In this document: piece after piece, positions 51,501 to 63,700 of the stretch
Position numbering within the stretch: position 1 is the first letter of the stretch
Layout of the letters: every line of letters starts with the position of its first letter
Origin: Atherinomorus stipes
Lineage: Eukaryota; Chordata; Actinopteri; Atheriniformes; Atherinidae
Direction: 5' to 3'
Assembly: GCA_023101725.1 (NCBI GenBank)
Contig: JALJCO010003983.1
Span: forward strand, 186,001 to 250,000
DNA: 64,000 nucleotides
Made by a program: the position numbers and the translations under genes
Notes under the pieces: model-generated
The model's database searches: none
What the model was told of the DNA's origin: nothing
Seen by the model: only the letters and a program-made list of their open reading frames with translations

Positions 51501-54500
51501 TCTTTTTGCATCCATGCTGCTGGTTTCAAATGCAATGCTTACACATTTTTATATTTATATATAAAATATAATACTGTATATAGATGATGACTGTTTGCTT
51601 ATCCCTCACTTAAATTCAGAACAAGATCCAGAAAATTGCTCTGAAATGTATACCGTAGCAAAATGTTAACACTTTCTTTTTATTTGTGCTGTCAGTATTA
51701 ATCCATCAATATTACTTTTATTTAAGATTTGTTGCTGGAAAAATGTCCCTAATATAGAAGGGCCCAGATAATTGACAGCAGTGATGACTTAAAAACTATG
51801 TCCCCTATTTGTATGAAATGCTTGAGTAAAAAGATTTTGACCCAAATAACAAAGACATTCTCCATATTTAAGCTGGCTTCTCTGTCCAGAATCCTAAATG
51901 ATCTTGATGTCCTTCAGACATGACCATAGCAATGATATGTGTCGCAAATGGTGTTGTGGATGATATTGTTAGTTAGTATTATAAAAAGCAACATTGTGAT
52001 ATTCACAGAATTTTGCAGTCCAGGGGTGCTGATGTTTCTGCTTCCAACTACGGTAGTTAAAATCCTGTTTCTCTGCCAAGAGATTAAACTGTTATTGCTG
52101 ATTACCTCACATCAAGTCCCAGAGTCACTGATTGATACAGTATATGTTCCTCACGGATCAACATTAGGCCCATTGCCATTTGTAAACAAATTACATTTAT
52201 TCTCCAAGTCTGTACTGTAATTTCTGTTTTTATAAACGCTGCTGTATGTTGTATGGCTTCATCCTCTCTGGTTACAGGCTGCTTTTGATCGCCTGCAGAG
52301 TTCCCTGTATAATATAAAACTTGCTCTAAACTACACGAAGATCAAATGTGTGCACAGACGCCTGGACCACTGATGTTTCCAAGTCCATCTGTAGCTATAG
52401 ATACAGCAGCAGTATATTATAACTCATCGTATTTAAAAGGAAAGAATCTGGTTTCTCACACCAGAACAAGTTTTTTATTATTTCACATTGTACAAACACC
52501 TTTTCTATCGATTTAGATGTTTTCTTCAAATACTCTGTGAACCACTGGATGCCATCTATCACAGCACTACAATGTTATTCATTCATTCAACATAACAACT
52601 ACACTAATCACCAATGAGTCTTATGAAAAGGATGTGTGGTCATCACTGACATCTACATAGAAGGTTTTGAATCCATCTGTGTTCATTTAAAAGATACTAG
52701 TTTACATCTTCTGTCAAGTTTCCAATATCAAACATCAAAAACTGGAAAAATTTTAAAGTTTCTCATATTAACTTCAAACAGGGAAAACTGATTTCTTGTA
52801 CTAAAGATTTGCAACAAAGCCTGAAGTTTTAAATATGATATATGAAAGCTTGTGTTTTGATTATTGCTTTACTTACTATTTTTACACTGAACTGCATTCA
52901 ATAAGAAAAGTCACCTTTATTTCAGCACATTTAAATTTGCAAAGTGCTTCATATTAAAGGCAAAAAGATTGCACTGCATGACTAAAAGAGCCTTAATCAG
53001 TCCAATATAGCATTATATATGCTTTTTTAAGTCATATGTATTACTTCAATGTACAAAACATTCCATAACCACATCATATCTAATATAACATCTAGCAAAA
53101 TCATGGAAACAAAGACTTACTTGACCTCTCATAGAACTTGAACCAGGAGAAATTTGGTTTAAATGACCAGAGATGGAAAGGCATTTCAGGAGCAATAGTC
53201 TTTTCCAGATGTTGGATGTTTGGTTTTGAGGTTAAAAATGGAAGACTCAGAAGTCTGAGTTAGATAAGTGACCCAGCAGTGGAAAGAGTAATTAAAATAT
53301 CAGCAATGTAGTGCAGACCTTGAGAATGAAGGGTTTTGAAGATAAATGACATCATTTTGAGGCCATGGAAAGTGAACCAGAACCTGTTAAATGTTGAGTG
53401 AGACTAAACTCAGTCACTTGGAGTTACATTGGTTCAGCTGAGAGGTGAATTGTGGATAACTGTTTCCAGGTCCTTGTATGATATTTGATATAATTGTAGT
53501 ACTGCAACACTGATGATTTGTCTGAATTTAAAAAGATGTTAGGTAAAACACCATTTTCTTGGGTAATTAAAATCCATTACAAGGCAGTTTAATTAGCATT
53601 ACTATGTGCATTGTAATTGTGTGCCTGACCATTTACTTCTGTTGCGAGATTTCTTCTGTGAATAATGCAGCCACTCATGGAATTCGTTCTTAGTGAGGCA
53701 TCTTGAATAAGCAGAGCTTAACAGCCACAATTCTCTCAGATGTGAATGTAGCAGGTAGACCAGCTTTGTGGGTCATTTTTCTGGACACTGATATAACACT
53801 GACTCGTCTTGCAGCTATCATGGCAGCAGAGGAGAGGAGGAAGCAGAAGGAGCAGATAAAGATTCTCAAGCAGCAGGTGGGTCTTCTTTATGGGTGTGCT
53901 AACAATATTTTCCTCCCTTTTTTCCTTATCTAAGTGTCCTGACACACCAACTCCCTGTGAGCACTGCATGAAATGCTGAATGCTTATTTTGTGATCCTCT
54001 TAAGCTTACTTTTCAATTACCATTATTACTTGTACTTCTAAACTTCGCCGTATCTTTGTGCCCACTCCTACTGGAATTGAGTGGTAAGAAAGCGATTTTT
54101 ATCAGGGGATGTTTTTCACTCCAAAATATTAAGAGATTATGCTTTGTTTGTTTTGTTTTTTTTACAGGAAAAGATCAAGCGCATTCAGCAGATTCGGATG
54201 GAGAAGGAACTGAGGGCGCAGCAAATTTTGGAGGTAGAGGATCTGATCCAACAGCACCTCTGATTAAGCAGAACATTCCTGGATAGCTACAGCCCCTCAG
54301 TCTATAGTGTTTTAATCTTCCTAAAGCTCATTACTGAACAGCAGCATGCATTGGAGGGAGTTGCGTCTTCTTAGGCATAATTCCACATGGAACTAATGCT
54401 AAATTGGTCTTGGTTGACGGCTGTTGAATATTAAAATGGCTGTTGCTGCCTCTTCAGACCTTATTTAAATTGGACAGAAAAGTCTTTTTTTTTTCATCAG

Positions 54501-57500
54501 ACAACAGTAACAGTTTAGCATAAGTGGGTTGGGGGGGAGTGCTGTTTTCCACACGCAAACACACATCCCAAGATGCATCCTCACACACACATGTACATGT
54601 GCAGACGCACAATTATACTGCAGGAGCTTCAAAGTGTTTTAACAGGAGTAAATCAATTTTGAGTTGACACGGTTGGCAAGCCACTCTTAACGGGAGCCTT
54701 CAAAATTTTTCACAATTATGTGTTAAAGAGATACATTATTCATTTTCTGTGTTTTACAAATTTGACTGGCATTCAGGAGCATGAAATCTTCTCTCAAACC
54801 AGAAAACAGCAAACAATCACCTAAGTGCAACAAAGCCCTCAACCAAAACTGATTGATACGTGTCTGGCTCTGTGATTCCTGACCGTTATTTTTATTCACA
54901 GGCCAAACGGAAAAAGAAGGAAGAGGCTGCTAATGCCAAAATATTGGAAGCTGAAAAGCGTTTAAAGGTATGTTTGTATTTAAAGAAGAAGATGTGTCTT
55001 ACATGGGTTATATTACACTATTTTGGATTTAAAAGAAAAACCCTTTAATTAAAACATTGTGTTTTGAAGCTGTTTTATATCTGGTGAGAAAATTGGAACC
55101 GGCCTTCAAAGAAGGCTTAAATTCCATTACATAGAAGTGATTTTCATGATATTGCTACTATGGAAGTATATTGATTTTTCCCTCATCCTCTTATTCTTGC
55201 TCTCAAGGAGAAAGAGTTGAGGAGACAACAGGCAGAGATTCTTAAACACCAGGTAGGTATTCGGTACAACTTGCTCAGACTCTTACACGTAATAGTTTAT
55301 ACTCTTGCAAAAGAATTTACAGGTATGTGTGTGTATATGTGTGTAAGTGTATGTGTGTGAGAGCGATGTGAATTTAAATGCAGGCATGTGTGATTATATA
55401 CAGTATGAATGTGGTTAATTACAAAACATCTGTTTAATGACATGCTGCAGTATTTGTCTTTATTAAACCCCATGCTTATTGGTTTTGGATATTACTTCTG
55501 TTCCATAATATTTTGCCAACTCTCTCTGCCAGGAGTTGGAGAGGCATAGACTAGATATGGTATGGGTATGTTTATTTTTGTACATCTAACACCTGCATCG
55601 TGTAACTGGTTGTGTTATGGTTGTCATAGCAATGCATTAAGTGTAGCACTGGCTGCTGTCATACTACATTCTTCTGCATGGCTTTCCAGCAAAACCAACA
55701 AAAGAGAAAAAGAGTCAGTATGCTGCCTCCATCTGCTCGTCCTGAGGGACAACTGACCCTGTCACGGTGGCCAGGCAGCTTCTGTCCCCCTCCCCCCATC
55801 CTCCCCCTCTACTCAGAATGCATTGCAAAGACTGCTAGCCAATCCACACTCACTGTCTGAAAGAGCGCTCGAGGAGTTTCCATCCATCACATACATTGTC
55901 TAACTGTTGTATCGGAGTAGCCTGTGTTACCCATGAGTGCTTGACGATTTCGGCCCAGACATTGAGCTTGTGTCTGTTCGTCCGTGCATCTGTTCTGCAG
56001 TCCACAGAGTGCTGGACTTTAACCTGCCCCATCCCAGCCTCTCTTGTCATTCACTGTTCCTGCACTCTGCACAAAGAATGAAAACAGCTGCTGAGAGTCA
56101 TTTTGTCTTCATGGTGGAGCCACTTCCGGGCAGATTTCCCCACAGTTTGAGTGCAATCTTTGCTTTAACGTGAGCCTATTTTGCTGAAGAACAAGAGCAT
56201 AATCAATCCCACCATGGGGACAAATATGGTTCTGTGTAGCTTTTTATTTTGGCCTGGCTCTCCTGCTTGTAGCCCTTTTCACTCATACAGTCGCAGCTGA
56301 ATCTAAAGGTCTGCCTATCTGTTGGTCCCCGGACTGCACACAACAACCCTCTTCCATATTCACTCTTCATTCAGAGTAAAGTGGTGAAAGTGAGATGTGT
56401 GAAGTAATTCTGGTATTTTTTTTATTGTACTAAAAACCTTTAACATTAAATGTTTTGGATGAATTGGAGAAAAAGGCTGAATGCCACAGGCTTTAGTTTT
56501 CCATCTGTGGATAAATAAGGACAAAAAGATATAACAGAGTGCTTGGCATGTAGTCTGTTTGTTTATGGCAGTGATAAAACAATCCTCACAAACAGCCCAT
56601 TTTAGTCTCTGTGTGCTGGAAATGTCCTTGGCAAGCCCTAATAGTGGCAATTGTGTCTTCCTGGTGGATCACAGAGGAAATGACAGCCTGATACGGTGGA
56701 GCGGGAAACCTAAAGAGATCAAATAAAATGATAGTCAGTCACCAGTGATTCCTGTGCCCTTTTGCAATAGACGGTGTATCATGCACCAAAGAACAACATA
56801 GATGTCTCATCCTTTGCAGTCACATACTGTGCTAATGCTTAAGCTGCCAAAACCACTGATGTGGAACTGCTCAGTTTGTAGCTACTCTTTACTATCCATT
56901 CCTCTGCGTCTTCCGCTCACCAAATATTATTGGAATGATGTGTCAAATGAACATTAGCCTTTACTCGCGTAACAGAATTTTCTGTTTTGACTGTAACGCC
57001 AGTGTGGCATGTCAAACGACTTACGGGAACTAGCATTTTGTTGCTTTTGTTGTGTCAGCTTTAGTTTAGAGGCGCCGTCACCGATTCCAGCTGCTTCTCT
57101 TTTTTGAGCCTGTCATCACATCTACTTTGTATCGCATCTATGTGTTGCTTTTTGGTTGTCATTGTACTACTGTACTCTTCACTTATGCTTCCACCATACA
57201 TGTGAAAGTGTATACATGTGAAGCATTGTTTTGTGTTTGTTCAAGTATGGTGCCTCTATTGAATTTAGTGCATCACAGTTTTACATTAAAACATAATCAG
57301 CTTAGTCAACTTTGTGTGCTGCATGTACAGTGTTTGCTTGTTAATGTACGTCTGTTTTTTTGCCACTCTAGGAGAGGGAAAGGAGGAGGCAACATGTAAT
57401 GCTGATGAAGGCTGTCGAGGCTCGCAAGAAAGCAGAGGTAGTTCATTTGCACACAACCGCGCACGTGCACACAGTCCACTTGGTGAAACGGGCCACAGTC

Positions 57501-57688
57501 ATTACTCCCTGTGTGGATTCAGGCTTTCTCTCCCTTTTGTGCCCTCTTTTCCTTCGTTCTTTTCTTTGCTACACTCTCTCCAAGTGAAAAGATTCTGGCC
57601 CTCAAGCACTTTTCCTTTGAATGTGCAGCAGCATTAGGCTGAATTCTAACACTGCACAGCAAAGTCAAGTAAACCCTGTCTATTTTCT

Positions 57689-57721
<33 letters not shown>

Positions 57722-60700
57722 TGCACACATTTGCTTTGCTTTCCTAATGCTCCCTTGAATTTTGGACTCTTTAGGAGCGTGAACGCTTGCGGCAGGAAAA
57801 AAGGGATGAGAAGCGCTTGAACAAAGAGCGTAAACTGGAGCAACGGCGGCTGGAGTTGGAGATAGCGAGGGAATTGAAGAAGCCAAATGAAGATATGTGT
57901 CTATCGGACCATAAGGTAGTTTATTATTACCGTTATTGTTGTTGTTATTTTAAGTCGTAATTTTGGTGTTGGTGTACCGAGTTAAGTGTTGTTTTGAGTT
58001 TGTACAAGGCCACGTCTGTGACCACCTTTATGTGTGGGAATGTGTGCCCCCAAGTGGTTAAAGAAAAGTACTGCAAAATATATTCTTTCTCACTGTAACT
58101 TTACCTGCTTTATTGTTTCCAGGCTCTCCCAGAATTCTCCCGGATTCCTGGTCTCATCCTCCCAGGACGTGCTGTGTCGGACTGTTTGATGCTGATGCAC
58201 TTCTTGCGAGGATTTGGAAAAGTTTTGGGACTTGATTTGAATGTGGATGTGCCCACCCTGGGAATGCTACAGGAGGGTTTGCTCAATGTGGGGGACAGCA
58301 TGGGGCAAGTTCAAGATCTTCTGGTCAAATTGCTCTCTCTTGCAGTCTGCGATCCCGGCTTGCCACCAGGACAAAAGGTGAGCAGATCCTGTTGGCACTG
58401 AGTCACTGAGCTTGTATATAATTAAGAACCCATGGTGCCAGCTTGAGCATTGTACCTGTGGTCAAATACTCTTAGCATTTAACTTTAATTATGGGGGACT
58501 TTAAGGTACAAAACATTATGATCATGGTGATTGTGTGCAAATTATACAGGTGATAAAGTCAGCACATATTGTACAAACGCACATCTGTAATATGTAGATT
58601 TGATTCAAGCTTAAAGGAATTTCCCTTTACAGTGAAATAAATGAATTAGTTAATAAAGGATTCAAACAAAGACTTCACATATTTGTCATCATCTTCTTCT
58701 CTATCAGACAAAAACCATGCTGGGGGACCACCTGACCAACGTCGGCATCAACAGGGATAATGTCTCTGAAGTGCTGCAGATGTACATGGGAGCTCATTGT
58801 GCCAATACAGACCTGGCTCCTCTGGCCCTCAGTCTGAAAACCAAAGCCTTCCAGGCTCACACACCCGCCCAAAAGGCCTCAATTCTTGGGTTCCTGGCTA
58901 ACGAGCTGGCATGCAGCAAAGCTGTTATCAGGTAAGAGAAGCAACAGAAATTGAGAGGTGGGAAGTCCATTTAATCACTACTGTCTTTTCTTAATATCTT
59001 CCGCTTCAGCGACATATCGTTGGCCACTAGACATGCTTCCTCAATACTTTTTTTTTTCTCTGGAGTGACTCAAGTAAAACATGAGATTAAAAAACATACT
59101 ACAACCATGCACTAAAAGTGTAGCAAATGTGCTTTTAATATTGCTTTGTGTTCAGTTTCCTCATCAGTCAACATTTTTATGTTTTATTGATGCACTGGGA
59201 AAGGATTAATAAAGCGAGTAGTAATTTGCTGTCCATTTAATACAGCAAGTATTTCTACTCAGCAATATTAGCAACTGCCGTCACCAAGAAACATGGATGA
59301 ACGTTAGTATGATTGTTGTTAACACAACTGTATTTTCCTCTTGCAGTGAGATAGATAAGAACCTGGATCAAATGGCAAACATGAGGAAGGACAAGATAAT
59401 TATGGAGGGAAAACTGAAGAAGTAAGTTTCCTTCAAACTTGAAATTAATGTTTTAAGTCTCTATACATGGTCATAATGAATCTTTACTTGATCATGCAGA
59501 TTGAGGACCATTTACGCCAAAAGAACTGGGAAGAGGGAGGCGAGCATGGGTGTGGAAGAGAACCAGTCTGTCGGCACTCCGTCTTCTGCCGCCAAACGCA
59601 AGAGGAAACTGGGTGGAGACAGCGAAGACGATGACGAAGATGATGATGACAGTGATGACCAGGCGGAGGATGAGGATGACGAGGAGGTTGAAGAAATAAA
59701 AAAGGTTAAAAAAGTGGAGACATATGATGAGGTAAAAAAAAAGTGGAAAAAAGATCTATCTAATCAAGCTCTAGAGCTGACCTTGCACAGCTGCTAACAG
59801 ATATTGTTTGTTTTGCACCATCAGGATGAAGTCGACCAAGCTACGAGTATTGAGGAGCTGGAGAAGCAAATAGAGAAACTAGCTAAGGTATTCTCTTCGT
59901 TAGGGTGTGCATGTGCTGTAACAAAGCTCATTACCATTAACATAAACGCTTAAAGCATTAGAAAATGACATATGATTGCATGCACAACACTGTTCTGCAA
60001 GTGATCACATTAGAAAGTCTCTTGGGGAAGCAACCATAAAGAGACAAATTACAGAAACATGGACCGTTATTACTGTTTATTTCTCATCTTCATCATGGTG
60101 GTACAGGGCTTCATTGTGTTGTTGTGAACGTGCTTATTTATCCAGAAGAGGCAACTCGCATAATGAAATTTGTAAAACCTTCAGTTTTGATGATGAGCAC
60201 ATTTTCTTAAAAATGCTGCAACCTCCATAAGATCTAATATAGTGTGTATTGAAATTGCATTATAAAAATGCATTATATAAATTGCTGACATAGGGCTATT
60301 TGCGAATTAAGGCATTCATTTGCTTAATAAATTACCTCATCAGCAACGAGTGAAGTACTTAATTTATCACAATGATAAGAAAAAGACATTAGGTGGAAAC
60401 AAATACTTTTTTATGCAGGTGTGTTGGATTCCTAGTATTTGTTTTATGTCATTTCAGCAACATCATCAGACCAGAAGAAAGCTCTTCGAGATATCCCACT
60501 CGTTACGCTGCATGATGTACGGACAGGACCGGTACCGCCGCCGGTACTGGGTGCTGCCTCACTGTGGAGGGGTCTTTATTGAAGCCATGGAGAGTGGGGA
60601 AGGTAGCTAAAGCACACACACACACACACACACGCTGAATTAATAGACAAAGGAGGACATGCTGTGAATGCATTGTTTGTGTTTTTGGCAGGGGAAAAAT

Positions 60701-63700
60701 GCTGACAGTGTTTCACTTCATCCTAAATTTTAAAGACTAATTTGCGATGGCATCTATAAACAATAATATTAGCACAAGTCTACTTATCTTCCGCAAGCAA
60801 GCCTAGAATAATCTTGTCGTTGTCAGCATTTGATTTTAACGTTGCATTTAAAATAAGTCAAGCATATTCCTTTTCCCCCCGCAGCTCCAGAGGAACTGGA
60901 GGAGGAACGACAGAGGAGGAGGAGAGCAGCTGAGGAGGTCAAAGTAAAAGAAGAACCCCAGGAAATAGAGTTGCAGAAGGAGAAATCTGCCAGCCATGAT
61001 GGGCAGAACATCCGAACACAAAGCTTGGAGCAACAGAAGGACGAGGACAAGGAGCACGAGGGGAAGAAAAACTCTCAGTCTCTCTTCTACCAGCAGCCAA
61101 GCTGTGTTTCCAAACTCTGCTTGCTCCGAGACGTCGGCAAGGACGTTGGCAAAGAGTCAGTGAAGGCAGAGGAGAAGGAGAGTCCCCGCGCGAGACAAAA
61201 CGGCAGTCCCATGGGCACTCCTATCGCCTCAAACACAGGAACGTCATCCTCCCCCAGTCACAATACTCCTGAGCCAGCAGCAGCAGCAACAACTCCCTCC
61301 ATGGCGACCACTAATGACACTACCAACATCCCTCCCCCAGCTTCAACCTCGTTATCTTTCCCCAGCCTGCCAGCGCTACGGGAAAGCCCCGGAAACACTC
61401 CTCCAACCTCATCCCCGGCTCCATCTCCACACATTTCATTCCAAGCCAACGACCAGTTGCTCAGAGTCCTGACAGAGAGGAGTGGACACTGGTTTAGTCT
61501 GCTCCCCCGTAACCCCTGCGACCTTTCCTCTCTCACCACCACTCCTCCAGGAGCACCTCGTGGGTCTCCTCAGGCTTCTTCCACCCCAGGCAGACCCAGA
61601 TCTCCACCTCCGTCCCCTGCCCTCCCTCTCACCCCGTCTGCTGCTTCCGCCTCTGCCAGCCCCCATCACCCAGCTGGCCTCCTCAACTACCCTCTATCTG
61701 CCCTGCAGGTGAGACTAGTGGCTGCAATAGAAACAGGCACTCTTCCCCACCTCCACCCCCGTTAACCCATCTGTTTATCATCTTTTCTGTCCAGGTGAAG
61801 TCAGGTGGCCCTTTGCTTGGAGCTTCTTTTGGAAGCTGGCCGAGTGGCATGATGAGTCCCAGCCTGCCTCTGTGCAGCAGCCCCAGTCCCATGCCGGGTC
61901 ACTCTCTGGAGGGCAACACAGCTGCAAGCGTCTCTAGTAAGAGCGAATCACCTTTACCTCGCATTGAGAAAAGCTCTTCAATGCCCTCTCCTGCATTTGA
62001 GATGCCAAAGTCCCTCGACCACACCACACCTCGGCCCATCCCCGAAGGTGAGTAGAAAAGATATTGGAAGGACATATTTAGCCTCTCTTAACAAACCAAG
62101 ATGAATAGATTAGGCAATCTTCTGTTTTCCTGCGTGTAATTAAGTAAGTGTAACACCTTCTACCTTTTTGTTTTGATTAGTTCAGTGTCTTCTTGCTAAC
62201 TGCCTGTCTGTACTCATTGTGGCAGAGATGCTGACAGGCTGGTGGCGAGTGTCTGACATTGAAGAGCTGAGGGCTCTAGTCAGTGCCCTGCACAGCCGAG
62301 GAATCAGAGAGAAGATCCTCCAGCGGCAGATGCAGAAATATTTGGAGATCATCCCTCAGGTCTGCACCAAACACAAAGACGGTAAGTCTTGATGCAAGTT
62401 TAATCAGCACATAATCGTTCAATACTGTAATAGTCACAGTTTCTTTGCTTATGTTCAAACTTGAAAGCATTATAATGTCAATTATAATGTAGCTATGTTA
62501 GTATGTTAGTCATTGCCTGTGTGTTTACCTGCATCAGTGAGTGTTTTTTGCGTGAATCCATGTTTAAATGTCATTTTATTCATCTAGTGGCCATGATTGA
62601 GCTCCGTGAGCTGGAGGAGAGTCAGGTCAGTGTGGAGTCGGTGCGGGGTTGGTGTGTGGAGGAGCAGGCGATGGAAATGGACATTGCTGTGCTGCAGCAG
62701 GTGGAGGAACTGGAGAGGAAAGTCACGGCAGCCAGCCTGCAGGTCAAAGTGAGTTTGGAACACGTGAACACAAATACTTTATTGTCAACAGAGTACAAGA
62801 AAATAAACATTTTGAGTTTCAGGAGGTCAAAATATTTAACAGCTGATTTCTTTCTCAGGGCTGGACGTATCCAGACCCTCAGTCTGAGCGGGAGGACCTG
62901 GTGTACTACGAACACAAGCCGCCCACCAAATCAACGCCAGCATCAGCAAGCACGGGGGACAAGGACTCCAAAGAGCATCCTGAGGATCGCGGGGAGAAGG
63001 GCGGGGTGATGCGTCACCCGGACAACCCGTTGGACATAGCAGTGACACGTCTGGCTGATCTGGAGCGCAACATCGAGAGAAGGTACCTGAGGAGCCCCTT
63101 AGGTACCACCATTCAGATCAGGCTGGATAATGTGGGTACGGTCACTGTCCCTGCCCCCGCCCCATCCACTAGTGCTGACAGGGAAGGGTAGGTCATTTCT
63201 CCAACCAAAGCTCCCCACCTCTCCCACTAAGAGCGTTTCTTATGTGTGTGTGCTTTATGTTTCCCATATTACTCCAAAAACAAGGGTCTTTGCTGCTTTC
63301 ACAGCAGTTTTTTTGTGGCAGCTTGTTGCATTTGTGTTTTTCTTTTTCTTTTTTCCTTTTTTTGGGGGGGGTCTTGTGCAGTTTTCTTTTTGGGGGGGTG
63401 AAAGGGACTCCACTCAGTTTCATTGTTTACTGGCATTGTTTTGTCTTTTTTTCCTCCAGTCATCTGCATGGTGTTGTGCCTCAGTAACCTCAGTTATGGG
63501 CATACTTATGGCTCCCAATAAACAATATACACTTACTCTTTCTGCATGAGCATCCCCTTTACCTGACAAAATTGGTGTGTACCTCTTCCCAGCACCCTAC
63601 ACCCTTCAAATCCTCATGAATGTCTCTGCACAGCTGGAGCTCTTAATGGTCTGCTGTCTTGTTGGCAACTGGTTCAACTGAAACCAAAACTGATTAATGT

